The notes below the pieces were generated by a model. The model had not been told where the DNA came from, made no database searches, and saw only the letters and a list, made by a program, of their open reading frames with translations. The position numbers and the translations under genes are program-made. From contig NZ_CP020084.1 in the NCBI RefSeq assembly GCF_003431825.1, positions 62,001 through 126,000 on the forward strand: a DNA stretch of 64,000 bases. Direction: 5' to 3'. Source of the stretch: Blastomonas fulva (GTDB taxonomy: Bacteria; Pseudomonadota; Alphaproteobacteria; Sphingomonadales; Sphingomonadaceae). This document shows, piece by piece, positions 43,841 to 53,054 of this stretch (positions within the stretch are counted from its first letter, which is position 1; each line of letters starts with the position of its first letter).

Positions 43841-46800
43841 TGACACGTGCGCCCGCCAGGAAACGCAGCTTCCATCAGGAGCTGGTGCTCAATCGCTGGA
43901 TGCTCTCCCACTTCCGGGGGAAGAGCCTCGCCGTGCTCAAGGAACGCCTGGGTGCTGACCGGCATGAAGGGCTGGACGATGACGGGCAGACGCGGTTTTT
44001 CCACGAACTGGTGCGCGACCTGTTCGAATATGACCGCATCAGCAATACCGAGCTGCGCCGCTATGACCTGAACATCGTTGCTCATTGGAAGGCGATCACC
44101 GAAAAACGCAACGTCGCCGAGGGCGCGGTGCTGACGATGAAGTACTTCCAGTACCTCAGCCTGCTGTTCAGCGAAATCTACCTCGACTGGTATTTCAACC
44201 ATCGGCAGGACTTGCTCGATGGCCTGAACGCCGAGCTGAAGGCGTACAGTGAGGAAGAGGGGGCCGAGCCGTTCCGCCCCTATACCGCAGACGATCTCAA
44301 CAAGATCGCCTATTGGAGCGCGACCGGGAGCGGCAAGACGTTGCTGCTGCATGTCAACATCCGGCAGTATCTGCAATACTATCGCGGCGGCAACGCCGGC
44401 ACGGCTTCCGGAACATACCCCGACAAGATCATCATCCTCACCCCCAATGAGGGCCTGTCGCGCCAGCATCTTGAGGAGCTGTCGCTCTCCGGATTCTCGT
44501 TCCATCGCCTATTCGACAAGAACCGTGCCCCCGACTTCCCCGGCACGATCGAGGTGATCGACGTCAACAAGCTCGGGGATGAGGGCGGCGACAAGACTGT
44601 CGCCGTGGACGCCTTCGAAGGCGACAATCTCGTGCTGGTAGACGAGGGCCATCGCGGAACCAGCAGCGGTGCAGGCGCATGGCTTGCCCGCCGCGAGAAG
44701 CTGGTGAGCAAGGGCTTTGCCTTCGAATACAGCGCAACATTCTCGCAGGCTGTCGGTAAGGGAATGACGGTCGAAAAGGCGGAAGAGGAACTGCTTAAGC
44801 GCAAGGCCAAAAGGATCTTCCCGGAGCGCCAATGGCGCACCTTGACCGGTGACGAACGGGCGCAGCTGAGCCTCAGCCTCGCAGAGCAGAAGCGGGCGCG
44901 CAGCGATGCCGTGAAGGAGACTTACGCCAAGGCAATCCTGTTCGATTACAGCTACAAGTTCTTCTACGCTGATGGCTACGGCAAGGAGCACCTAATCCTC
45001 AACCTTGCGGACGACCGCGATGAGGAGACCCGCGCGCTCTATTTCACGGCATGCTTGCTGGCCTTCTACCAGCAGCTCTACCTGTGGGAGACGAAGCGGT
45101 CCGTCATGGCCGACTTCAATATCGAGCGGCCACTCTGGGTGTTTGTCGGCCATACTGTCGCTGGGGAAGAGAGCGACCTTATGGCGGTGCTCGGCTTCCT
45201 CGCCGGGTTCCTGAACAATGACGAACGCGCCAAAGGCTGGATCGCAGAGCTGATCGCCGACCGAGCCCAACTGCTTGATACCAAGGGGCGTAGTATCTTC
45301 GCCGGGCGCTTCACTCCACTTCTCGGGCAAGATGCAGAAGCCGTCTATGCCGATATCCTGCGCCGCGTTTTCAATGCGGAATCGCGCCAGCGGCTGAAGC
45401 TCATCAACCTCAAGAGCAGCAAGGGCGAGCTTGCGCTGCGTGTTGGCAGCTCAGAGCCATTTGGCCTGATCAACATCGGCGATGACAGCGGCTTCTTCAA
45501 AACGGCCGATGAGGCCGAAACCGGGTTCGATACCGAGAGCTACGATTTCGCTGGCAGCCTGTTTCATCAGATCAACCTGCCTGACAGCCGCATGTCGATG
45601 CTGGTGGGGTCGCGCAAGTTCACCGAGGGCTGGTCGAGTTGGCGGGTGTCCACCATGGGCTTGCTCAATATGGGGCGGGGGGAGGGCTCGCAGATAATCC
45701 AGCTCTTCGGCCGCGGCGTTCGCCTGAAGGGGCGTGACATGTCGCTGAAACGGTCATTGCCGACCGAGCGGCCGAAGGGAAGCTACCTGGAAAAGCTGGA
45801 GGCGCTCAACATTTTCGGGGTGCGGGCCGACTACATGGCCACTTTCCGCGAATATCTGATCGAGGAAGGGATCACGCCGAGCGACGAGATCATCACGCTC
45901 GATTTTCCGACCCGCAGCAACCTGCCGACTGGCAGGCGCCTGAAAACCCTCAAGCTGCGCGATGGCTACAAAGACAATCAGGCCAAAGGGTTCAAGCGAG
46001 TCCATTTTCCATGGCTCTACGAGGTGCCTGCAGAATTCGAAGGCAAGATCAAACCGCCGCATGTCACGCTGGACCTCTACCCACGCGTTGAAGCCATGGC
46101 CTCCGACGGCAAGGGGCAGACGGATGACGGTAACGCGCGCCACATCGGCAAGATCGACCGGGCCTTGATGGCCATGTTCGACTGGGATCGCCTTTTCCTG
46201 TCGTTGCAGCAGTACAAGCTGCAGAAGAGTTGGAGCAATCTGCGCCTCGAGAAGGCACGGCTTCGTCAATTCTGCGAGAGCCGCGACGACTGGTACACCT
46301 TGTTCATGCCAGCGAGCGAGCTGACGTTCTCGGGCTTTACGACGGTCCTGAAACTTCAGGACGTCCTGCTCCAGCTGCTGTGCGACTATACTGATCGTTT
46401 CTATCAGGGCCTGAAAGCGGCCTATGAAGGTCAGTATTTCGACCTCGATGAGGTGACGGAAGAGCATGGCTCGATGCTCAAACTATACCAGTTCGAGATC
46501 GAGAACAGCGACGCCGGCGAAACCTACCTGAACCGTTTAAAGGCGCTGCAGGAGCTTGTTGCGGCGGGGAACATCGGCGAAGCCAGCAAGTGGCATGCGG
46601 CCAATATGGTAGCGATCAGCTTCGATCGGCACCTGTTTTATCCGCTGCTTTGCCCGGTCAAGGACGGCACCCTGCCGTTGAAGATGAGACCGCTAGGCCT
46701 TGGCGCGGAGAGTGAAGTCAGGTTCGTGCACGACCTCATGGCCTTTTACGAATCCGATGCTGGGCGCAAAGCAATAGGGAAACGGAGCCTTTACCTGCTT

Positions 46801-47178
46801 CGAAATGCTGACAGTAAAGCCAAAGGGCTGGGCTTCGCCCTGGCTGGAAATTTCTACCCGGACTTCTTGCTGTGGCTCATTGATGATGAAACTGGCCATC
46901 AGAACCTCAGCTTCCTTGACCCCAAAGGCATTCGTAATCTGGATCTCGACGATCCCAAGTTCGGCCTCTTCCGGGAGGTCAAGAAGCTCGAGGGTGAGAT
47001 CGGGGATGGCTCACTTAGCTTGAACGCATTCATCCTGTCCGAAACTGACTTTGGGGATCTGCTCAACTCGCGGCGGCTGAACCGTGCGGACCTCGAGGCG
47101 AGGAATGTCCTCTTCATGGAGAAGAGCAACAGCAACTATATCGACCAGCTATTCAGGGCCATCGCTGCGCCCCAGTAG
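43840..47178 (+). CDS. Res-type helicase-nuclease
   Basis: An 1112-residue protein. Helicase motifs: ATGSGKTLLLH (K166), motif II DEGH at 268-271, and SRKFTEGWSSWRVSTMG with QLFGRGVRLKG for motifs V-VI. The C-terminus has a PD-(D/E)xK nuclease site: FYPDFLLW with D1008 and FLDPKGIRN with D1027 and K1029. The layout is that of type III restriction (Res) subunits. The start overlaps the methyltransferase stop (TGATG). Confidence 0.9.
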   Translation: MTRAPARKRSFHQELVLNRWMLSHFRGKSLAVLKERLGADRHEGLDDDGQTRFFHELVRDLFEYDRISNTELRRYDLNIVAHWKAITEKRNVAEGAVLTMKYFQYLSLLFSEIYLDWYFNHRQDLLDGLNAELKAYSEEEGAEPFRPYTADDLNKIAYWSATGSGKTLLLHVNIRQYLQYYRGGNAGTASGTYPDKIIILTPNEGLSRQHLEELSLSGFSFHRLFDKNRAPDFPGTIEVIDVNKLGDEGGDKTVAVDAFEGDNLVLVDEGHRGTSSGAGAWLARREKLVSKGFAFEYSATFSQAVGKGMTVEKAEEELLKRKAKRIFPERQWRTLTGDERAQLSLSLAEQKRARSDAVKETYAKAILFDYSYKFFYADGYGKEHLILNLADDRDEETRALYFTACLLAFYQQLYLWETKRSVMADFNIERPLWVFVGHTVAGEESDLMAVLGFLAGFLNNDERAKGWIAELIADRAQLLDTKGRSIFAGRFTPLLGQDAEAVYADILRRVFNAESRQRLKLINLKSSKGELALRVGSSEPFGLINIGDDSGFFKTADEAETGFDTESYDFAGSLFHQINLPDSRMSMLVGSRKFTEGWSSWRVSTMGLLNMGRGEGSQIIQLFGRGVRLKGRDMSLKRSLPTERPKGSYLEKLEALNIFGVRADYMATFREYLIEEGITPSDEIITLDFPTRSNLPTGRRLKTLKLRDGYKDNQAKGFKRVHFPWLYEVPAEFEGKIKPPHVTLDLYPRVEAMASDGKGQTDDGNARHIGKIDRALMAMFDWDRLFLSLQQYKLQKSWSNLRLEKARLRQFCESRDDWYTLFMPASELTFSGFTTVLKLQDVLLQLLCDYTDRFYQGLKAAYEGQYFDLDEVTEEHGSMLKLYQFEIENSDAGETYLNRLKALQELVAAGNIGEASKWHAANMVAISFDRHLFYPLLCPVKDGTLPLKMRPLGLGAESEVRFVHDLMAFYESDAGRKAIGKRSLYLLRNADSKAKGLGFALAGNFYPDFLLWLIDDETGHQNLSFLDPKGIRNLDLDDPKFGLFREVKKLEGEIGDGSLSLNAFILSETDFGDLLNSRRLNRADLEARNVLFMEKSNSNYIDQLFRAIAAPQ

Positions 47179-47199
47179 GGGGGCTCGCGACCGCCAGCC

Positions 47200-47502
47200 T
47201 TAATGCCTCCAGGCAACGGTGATTATCGAGCTGTCCTCGGCCACGACGATGTAGACGTTCCGGAACCGCTCATGTCCTGCGATCGCTGGGCCCATGTATC
47301 CTGCAAAGGTCTTCCATGTGGCTTTGGTGAAGCTGTATGATCTGCAAGCGCCGCCTACGAAGCGTTCGTCGCCAAAGTCGATTAGCGCGTCGATTATAAA
47401 CTGCGGGACACTCCGTTGAGCTTGTCGCCGATGCCCATGGCGTGAGAAGCGAAGATCACCGCGGCCGGAAATCATGCCATTGACGAACGGGGTTTTGTCC
47501 AT
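47200..47502 (-). CDS. Small protein downstream of the XRE regulator, possible toxin
   Basis: A 100-residue protein, 10 bp after the XRE gene. The C-terminal SYSFTKATWK, then NVYIVVAEDSSIITVAWRH, gives a strand pattern resembling RelE/DUF4258-type folds. Convergent to the Res gene. Toxin function is suggested only by the pairing with an XRE protein. Confidence 0.55.
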   Translation of the reverse strand: MDKTPFVNGMISGRGDLRFSRHGHRRQAQRSVPQFIIDALIDFGDERFVGGACRSYSFTKATWKTFAGYMGPAIAGHERFRNVYIVVAEDSSIITVAWRH

Positions 47503-47512
47503 AGCGGCCTCC

Positions 47513-48445
47513 TTACACGTTCACATTGATGAGCAGGTCGCCGAAGAGCCCTTGAAGCTTCTGGTCATGCTTGGCTTTCTGCTCCCGCATCCAAGCAATT
47601 CTCGCTTCTGCGTCATCGGAAGTGCGAAGGGCTTTCGGGAGTTTTGCAAGGGGCACAGCCCCGGATAGAATTGCCCTTGCCAGATCCTCGTCCCCGCGTG
47701 CGATGGCTAGTGCCTCCTCGCTGCCAATTTCATACGACGGGCTTCGCCAAACCGGCCAAACATCTAGCGACGGGGCTGTGTCACCATCTGGCCTCACAGC
47801 TGAAAGGCGGCGATTGAGATAGTCCACGAAGGGGTTATTGCACTCGTCGTCGTAGTCCGCCGGCACGAAGGCGTCTTCGAGGCTGTCATCGGCAAGGACA
47901 TAGGCAGCGCGAATATCCCTATTCCTGATCGAGGCCTCCTCCCGGCTCTCGACTTCTTCGGCTTGCCAGTCGTGAAGAAACCTGCCGCCTAGGTGGGAGT
48001 AGCGCTCGCCCATGCTCGCGACCGCGTCTCGGCGGAGCCAGAGTTCTGCCAGGTTACGGCTGCGCTCGAGTAGGCTTTCGCGGGCCAAAAGATCAAACAG
48101 CAGGGGGGCGAGTTCGAGGATGGTCTCGCGTGTTTCGTTGTAGCGCAATGCCACGAGCTCAAGGGCATTCTGTGCCGCGCTCGATATGCTGATGTTAAGC
48201 GGTACGCGATCGTTGAAAAGCGATTGAGATTGTTCAGCATCGGGAGGTGTGAACAAGTCCGCAACCTGGCATTTGAGGGCATTTGCCAGCCTTTTCGCGG
48301 TCTCTGCCCGCGTGGTGCCTGCTGTTCCATTTTCGAGTCGAGTGATCGTCGCGCGACCGACGCCCGCTTCGACAGCTAGCGCTTCGGCGGTAAGTTTTGC
48401 TCCCTTGCGCAGGAAGATCAATTTCTGTGGATTGATGGTGCTCAT
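47513..48445 (-). CDS. XRE-family regulator with long C-terminal domain
   Basis: A 310-residue protein. The N-terminal Cro/C1 helix-turn-helix is clear: LTAEALAVEAGVGRATITRLENG (in two parts, LTAEALAVEAG and RATITRLENG), then ETAKRLANALKC. The 240-residue C-terminus is unknown, without an ImmA/IrrE HExxH motif. GGAGG precedes the ATG. It may act as antitoxin for the downstream small protein or as regulator of the island. Confidence 0.8.
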   Translation of the reverse strand: MSTINPQKLIFLRKGAKLTAEALAVEAGVGRATITRLENGTAGTTRAETAKRLANALKCQVADLFTPPDAEQSQSLFNDRVPLNISISSAAQNALELVALRYNETRETILELAPLLFDLLARESLLERSRNLAELWLRRDAVASMGERYSHLGGRFLHDWQAEEVESREEASIRNRDIRAAYVLADDSLEDAFVPADYDDECNNPFVDYLNRRLSAVRPDGDTAPSLDVWPVWRSPSYEIGSEEALAIARGDEDLARAILSGAVPLAKLPKALRTSDDAEARIAWMREQKAKHDQKLQGLFGDLLINVNV

Positions 48446-48462
48446 AACGTCCTCCTGCGGCT

Positions 48463-48491
48463 AATAATGACGCATAAGGGGCCTATTTCAA
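48463..48491 (-). promoter_or_regulatory. Promoter of the XRE gene
   Basis: Minus strand: TTGAAA (48491-48486), 17-bp spacer, ATTATT (48468-48463), 18 bp before the ATG. Confidence 0.5.
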
Positions 48492-48716
48492 CAATCAAAT
48501 ATGGATCAAATGAGGGCCTTCGCACTCTTCTCCGCCCAAGAATGGGTTGGCTTTGGCTCATGCAGCGAGCCAAGTGGTGGGTGCTTCTGGCAGTTTATGG
48601 ATCACGCGCCGCTTTGACTTGATCCTTTGGCTCACGCGCTCCGAGCACCAGCGACGGCGCGGAATCGGGCAGGATTGGGAAGCTGGTCGCGGATGGTCTT
48701 GATCAGGCGGCAGACG

Positions 48717-49301
48717 CTACGCTTGTGAATGCTCACCCCGCCGGATCGTCCGATACACCGTTGGCCGTGAGACCTTGAACAGCTTGCCGAGGTCGCTGAT
48801 CGAGTATTCGCCGGTTGCGTGCATCTTGAGCAGTTCGCGCTGCTGGAGGTCGGAGAGCTTGGGCGGCTTGCCGCGGAGCTTGCCCTTGTCCCGGGCGATC
48901 TTCATGCCCTCGCGGGTGCGGAGGCGGATGAGGTCGCTCTCGAATTCGGCGAAGGTGGCGAGGATGTTGAAGAACATCCGGCCCATGGGGTCGTTGGGGT
49001 CGTAGACCTGCTTGCCCAGCGCGAGGCTGACGCCGCGCTTTTCCAGTTCATCGGCGATCGCGCGCGCATCCGGGACTGACCGGGCGAGGCGGTCCAGCTT
49101 GGGTACGACCAGCGTCTCGCCGGCGCGGACCGCGGCGAGTGCCTGGGCGAGGCCGGGGCGATCGCGGTTGCGGCCGGTCAGACCGTGGTCGGTGTAGATG
49201 CGGTCTTCGGGCACACCGAGCTCGATCAGCGCCCGGCGCTGGGCGGTGAGATCCTGCTTGTCGGTTGAGCAGCGGGCATATCCGATGAGAGTGTTGGTCA
49301 T
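48717..49301 (-). CDS. Serine recombinase, Tn3 resolvase/invertase family
   Basis: A 194-residue enzyme, of usual length: GYARCSTDKQ with probable nucleophile S12, TLVVPKLDRLARSV, FAEFESDLIRLRTREG and a C-terminal helix-turn-helix YSISDLGKLFKVSRPTVYRTI. No transposase is present beside it, so it may be a remnant of a Tn3-like element or a plasmid multimer resolution enzyme. It differs clearly from the other resolvase at 26534. Confidence 0.92.
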   Translation of the reverse strand: MTNTLIGYARCSTDKQDLTAQRRALIELGVPEDRIYTDHGLTGRNRDRPGLAQALAAVRAGETLVVPKLDRLARSVPDARAIADELEKRGVSLALGKQVYDPNDPMGRMFFNILATFAEFESDLIRLRTREGMKIARDKGKLRGKPPKLSDLQQRELLKMHATGEYSISDLGKLFKVSRPTVYRTIRRGEHSQA

Positions 49302-49645
49302 TTGTAACGGATGAGGCCCCTGTGTGAGAAAATAAAGCGTACCACCTTAATGAGAGAGCAGGCAAGCCGGATTTGTGGAGGGGAGGAGGGTCTGACCTCT
49401 GGCCGCCAGAATGTGTCCGGTGAGCGATCCCTTTCGAACAACCATCGGCAAAGCTCCATTGCTGTTGCAGAGGAGTGCTTCTGATGGCGGAAACCGCTCG
49501 TTGAGACGCATTGAGGTAGCTATGCCACGCGGGTGCTCATGTGGCTAATTTGCTCACTTGTGCCTAAGTTTGCATTTTGTTGAATTTCAGGGGCTCTCCG
49601 GCTAGAGTGTTGTCCTCGACCAATTCAGCAGGAGTGGGAGCCCGC
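49302..49645. other. Non-coding region between the resolvase and vapBC
   Basis: 344 bp with no credible gene. It holds the vapBC promoter at its right end. A res site for the resolvase would be expected here, but no clear dyad was recognised. Confidence 0.45.
49580..49608 (+). promoter_or_regulatory. Promoter of vapBC
   Basis: TTGAAT (49580-49585), 17-bp spacer, TAGAGT (49603-49608). The vapB ATG follows 37 bp later. Confidence 0.5.
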
Positions 49646-49891
49646 ATGACAGTCCAAGTCAACATCACGCCAAACGGCCGGATGAGCCTCCCAGCGGACA
49701 TCCGAAAGCGACTCGGGCTCGTCGGCGGCGGCGCGGTCTATCTGGATGAGACGCCGGATGGTCTCGTGCTACGAACAGCCGCACAGGCTGTTGCCCGCGC
49801 TCAGGCTTTGGCGAAGCAGTACACCGAAGGAAACCCAGAAGCGTCGGTCGAAGCATTCCTGGCCAAGCGCCGCGAGGATAGCGGCGAGTGA
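49646..49891 (+). CDS. vapB: VapB-type antitoxin (AbrB fold)
   Basis: An 81-residue protein starting VQVNITPNGRMSLPADIRKRLGL, the swapped-hairpin AbrB/MazE pattern, with a C-terminal helix for toxin binding. An in-frame ATG at 49577 is less likely, as it lies before the promoter. Overlaps vapC by 4 bp. Confidence 0.85.
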   Translation: MTVQVNITPNGRMSLPADIRKRLGLVGGGAVYLDETPDGLVLRTAAQAVARAQALAKQYTEGNPEASVEAFLAKRREDSGE

Positions 49892-50277
49892 GCGAGATCG
49901 TACTGGACGCCTCCGCCCTCATTGCCATGCTGAAAGGGGAGAAGGGCGCCGACAAGGTTGCCGCCGCCATAGCAGACGCCCGGATCTGCACGATCAACTA
50001 CGCCGAGGTGGTCACCCACTTCATCCATCTTGGCATGCCCGAGCGTGAGGTCGACGCGATGCTCGACCCACTGCCAATGACGATTGTGCCGACCGACAAG
50101 GCCTTGGCGCAAATGGCCGGGCGATTGCGAGCGGTCACTGCCGATCACGGGCTATCGCTCGGCGACCGCTTCTGCCTTGCGCTGGCGCAGCGTGACGGTC
50201 TTCCGGCATGGACCAGCGACCAGAGCTGGAAGGCGGTAGCCGATGCCGTCAAAACCAAGGTCGTTGCTATCCGATGA
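49888..50277 (+). CDS. vapC: VapC-type PIN-domain toxin
   Basis: A 129-residue PIN RNase: IVLDASALIAMLKGE with the first Asp, NYAEVV with Glu, and LSLGDRFCLALA with Asp, in the standard order and length of VapC. GTG start inside the last codons of vapB. Confidence 0.88.
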   Translation: MSEIVLDASALIAMLKGEKGADKVAAAIADARICTINYAEVVTHFIHLGMPEREVDAMLDPLPMTIVPTDKALAQMAGRLRAVTADHGLSLGDRFCLALAQRDGLPAWTSDQSWKAVADAVKTKVVAIR

Positions 50278-50522
50278 TGCTCAGCCTGCGAGGGAAGGGC
50301 GGTCGCCGGCTGATCCTGCCTTTGTGGCAGTCCTCAGGACCTGCGCCCTTATAAACCTGCCTGGCAGATTCGACGCATTTCTCGCCAAAACACTACATTC
50401 AGGAAACGACCCCGAAACGGACGGCACCTGGTTGCCAAGCTTGCACAGTGATCGGGCGAATGTGCCGCCCGGGCAACACGAGCGTCGGCACAAGCCAGCT
50501 CCGCACAGGCGTCATTTATGAG

Positions 50523-50559
50523 ATTCATATTATTGTTGCGTTATCACAACAATTCATAT
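50523..50559. promoter_or_regulatory. Operator-like repeat before the small XRE gene
   Basis: Inverted repeat ATTGTTG/CAACAAT (50532-50553, 8-bp centre) framed by two direct copies of ATTCATAT (50523-50530 and 50552-50559). AT-rich and 12 bp before the XRE start, so probably promoter and autoregulatory site. Confidence 0.6.
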
Positions 50560-50570
50560 ATCAGATCGCC

Positions 50571-50816
50571 ATGTCGAGGGAAATTCACAATCGAATCGCA
50601 ATGTTTCGAGCTGATGCTGGGATGAGCCGACGCGAGCTTGCGGAAGCCGTCGGGGTAAATCCCCAGACGATCGGCTTCCTTGAACGTGGCGATTACAAGC
50701 CCAGCCTTGAACTGGCGCTGTCGATTGCCGAACTGTTCGGCGTTTCGGTCGAACTACTGTTCTCGTTCGAACCGTTCCCCTCGCTTTCGCAGACGTTGCA
50801 GAAGGGACGCGAATGA
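50571..50816 (+). CDS. Small XRE-family regulator
   Basis: An 81-residue protein that is almost all helix-turn-helix: IAMFRADAGMSRRELAEAVG, then NPQTIGFLERGDYKPSLELA and FGVSVELLF. Typical of the short regulators encoded before a membrane-protein gene. Longer frames upstream are not supported. TGATGG overlap with the next gene. Confidence 0.85.
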   Translation: MSREIHNRIAMFRADAGMSRRELAEAVGVNPQTIGFLERGDYKPSLELALSIAELFGVSVELLFSFEPFPSLSQTLQKGRE

Positions 50817-51316
50817 TGGCTTATGGAAAGAATGGAGTGGTCACCGGCATGGATAGGGTCGCTCTTGCCGTGACCGGCCAGGATGCGGCGACTGGAATTG
50901 CCAGGCGCCTTGCGATTTTTGGTAATCTTGTGTTCATGGCTGCTAGTATCGTAGGCCTCATTCTCACTGTACAAGGGCAGAGCGGCCGTTGGCTGGTGTT
51001 CGTCGCGATGATCTCCTCAAGCGCTTACTCGGGTGCCGTGGAGTACCAGCAACGCGGCAAGGCCCCGCGCGACGAACGCGAGCGGGCCGTTTTCTGGAAG
51101 GCTTTGGGCATCGGTGCCTTTGTGCCCTGCGTGCTGGCGGGGCTATGGGCCGTGCTACTAGGGCATTTTGCCGATCAAGGGATGTGGTATCCCGACCGCT
51201 CGCAAGAATGGGAAGCCGCGGGGCTGTTCATCCTAGGACTGATGATCCAGATCACCAACATCGCCAAAGCCTGGTTGACCCCCGCTTACGCGGCCGAGTT
51301 GCTGGACGATGACTGA
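50813..51316 (+). CDS. Four-helix membrane protein paired with the small XRE regulator
   Basis: A 167-residue protein with hydrophobic segments at about 35-53, 60-78, 100-120 and 135-152. The loop QQRGKAPRDERERAVFWKA is basic. Coupled to the XRE gene by overlap. Function unknown; such pairs are common in proteobacteria. Confidence 0.75.
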   Translation: MMAYGKNGVVTGMDRVALAVTGQDAATGIARRLAIFGNLVFMAASIVGLILTVQGQSGRWLVFVAMISSSAYSGAVEYQQRGKAPRDERERAVFWKALGIGAFVPCVLAGLWAVLLGHFADQGMWYPDRSQEWEAAGLFILGLMIQITNIAKAWLTPAYAAELLDDD

Positions 51317-51620
51317 ACCATCGCCCTCAGGCCATGCTCGACGAAATCATCTCGGTATCGGGCGGGTTTACGCGGGACATTATGGTTCGAGCGTCGGTCA
51401 ACGATAGCAGACATTCGCCTTCCCGCCCATGAGCGATCATGAGCGGGGCCAAGTCGCGACACCGAAAGCGGCATGTCGGCTTTGCCCTGATCGTGAAAAA
51501 TTTCTGCCGTTCAGCAATCGACCCCATTGCGGTCATCAACCGCGCCGCCTCCGGCCGGTAACTTGCCGTTCACAAAAAGCGGTGACATTGTAGGCCTCTA
51601 GGGTCTTCAAGGGGGTCGTC
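51317..51620. other. Non-coding region with first copy of an intergenic repeat
   Basis: 304 bp, no gene. It carries one copy of the 88-bp repeat (51441-51528). Confidence 0.6.
51441..51528. repeat. Intergenic repeat, copy 1
   Basis: Aligned without gaps to 53131-53218: 52 of 65 bases identical over 51464-51528, and about 67 of 88 over the whole stretch. The core begins GAAAGCGGCATG and ends CGACCCCATT. Same orientation as copy 2. Confidence 0.75.
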
Positions 51621-53054
51621 GTGGGGTCGCAACCACTGTCCGGTTTGTTCCTGCGCCTCGCCGCATTGTGCCTTGCCGCGCTCACCGCTGGCTGCAGCCT
51701 GTTCGGTGACGACTGGCTGGACAAGGCGGAGAAGGCGGCGTCCGGGCCGCAGGCGATGTGGTACCGGGTCCAGTTCGAGGCGGACTACGGCTCGCAGCGG
51801 GTCAAGATCGATCAGATGGTGACCTGCACCACCACGTACATTTCCGGTGGCTTCCTCGGGCAATCGCCCAATTCTGCCGTGACCGAGGCCTATCCGAAAA
51901 CCGCCGGTGTCGATCTTGCCGATGGCAGCCGGGTGGTGGTGCGCGTGCCCGACATGTGCCGGCGCAATCGCGCCTTCGTCACTGCTGCCGACGGCGATCT
52001 CGAAATGGTACGTGGGTGGGAGAAGGTCGGATCGTTCGATGTCATGCCGCTCGTCATCTGGTCGGAGCGGTCGCGCGATCCGGAGCGCATGGAATCCTAC
52101 ATCTCGCGCGACTATTACCTGCATCCCGAGGCGCGGTTCAAAAATGCCAAGGGCACGCTGACGCTGTGGGAGGTGGGGCGCATCCCGGAGAACGTGCGCG
52201 AGATCCTGTCTGCGCCGCCGTTCGAGCCGTTCTCGCCCAACCCGTGGGTGGATCCGGAGCGGGCCAAGAGGGTCTCTATGGAAGAGCGCCTCAAAGGCTA
52301 CGATCGCGAGGGGTATCACGGCAATGGACCCCGCTATGCCGCCTACACGATCACGGAAATCGACAGTGTCGAGGAGTGGTGGACGAAATACCTCGACTAC
52401 GCGCAGCGCATAGGGTTCCGGCTTGAGGACGTACGGAACAAGCCCGAGCCTGAGCCGGACTACGAGACAAAGGATGTATCAGTCTGGCCAACAGCTTCCG
52501 ACATTATGGGGCGATGGGTTGGCGATCCCGACTTCGTCTATGCCGATTGCCCTCGTCGATACATTTATGACCTGATGGTCGGCGTTCCGCGGATGAGCGA
52601 CCTGCCGTTCAACTCGCAGGATGGCGGAGCTATCATTTCGGGCATTACGATCTCCGAGAACGGCCCCTACGTGCCGGACTATAAGAATCCGGATTACAGG
52701 CTGAAGGCAATGCAATCACGAGCCTGTGCCAAGCGCGCGGCGGAGACCCGCACGTTCGATATCATCGATGGTCACCTGGATGCGTCCAAGGCCATCCCCG
52801 GCGTGCTTGTCTATCGCAAGTGGGGATTTCAGGCTGGTATTGGTACCGGAACTCCGCCGGTGCTTCGGGATACAGGAGTGATCGTTTCTGCAAGCCCTTG
52901 GGGAATGAGGCACCGTCTATTGGGTATCTCAACACAGACGAACAGTTACGATCTCCGCGATACAGTCGTAAAAATGAAGCCCAGCAAAAGATGGTTCGTA
53001 CTCGGGCATCAACATCATATTTATACCGGTCGAACGGAAAATTCTCATTTTTAG
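51621..53054 (+). CDS. Lipoprotein of unknown function
   Basis: A 477-residue protein starting with GTG. The signal peptide ends in lipobox LTAGC (Cys at about residue 25), so it is probably a lipoprotein. The mature part is acidic, rich in Trp/Tyr and without repeats; no enzyme motif is recognised. It stands alone between two copies of the same intergenic repeat. Confidence 0.75.
   Translation: MGSQPLSGLFLRLAALCLAALTAGCSLFGDDWLDKAEKAASGPQAMWYRVQFEADYGSQRVKIDQMVTCTTTYISGGFLGQSPNSAVTEAYPKTAGVDLADGSRVVVRVPDMCRRNRAFVTAADGDLEMVRGWEKVGSFDVMPLVIWSERSRDPERMESYISRDYYLHPEARFKNAKGTLTLWEVGRIPENVREILSAPPFEPFSPNPWVDPERAKRVSMEERLKGYDREGYHGNGPRYAAYTITEIDSVEEWWTKYLDYAQRIGFRLEDVRNKPEPEPDYETKDVSVWPTASDIMGRWVGDPDFVYADCPRRYIYDLMVGVPRMSDLPFNSQDGGAIISGITISENGPYVPDYKNPDYRLKAMQSRACAKRAAETRTFDIIDGHLDASKAIPGVLVYRKWGFQAGIGTGTPPVLRDTGVIVSASPWGMRHRLLGISTQTNSYDLRDTVVKMKPSKRWFVLGHQHHIYTGRTENSHF

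Noticed and set aside
37262..47178. Canonical DISARM or BREX locus
   Set aside because: No drmA, drmB (DUF1998) or drmC phospholipase-like gene, and no pglZ, brxC or brxL in the neighbourhood.
48610..48735. Short minus-strand frame overlapping the 3' end of the second resolvase
   Set aside because: About 36 codons from a GTG inside the resolvase end; no motif and no partner.
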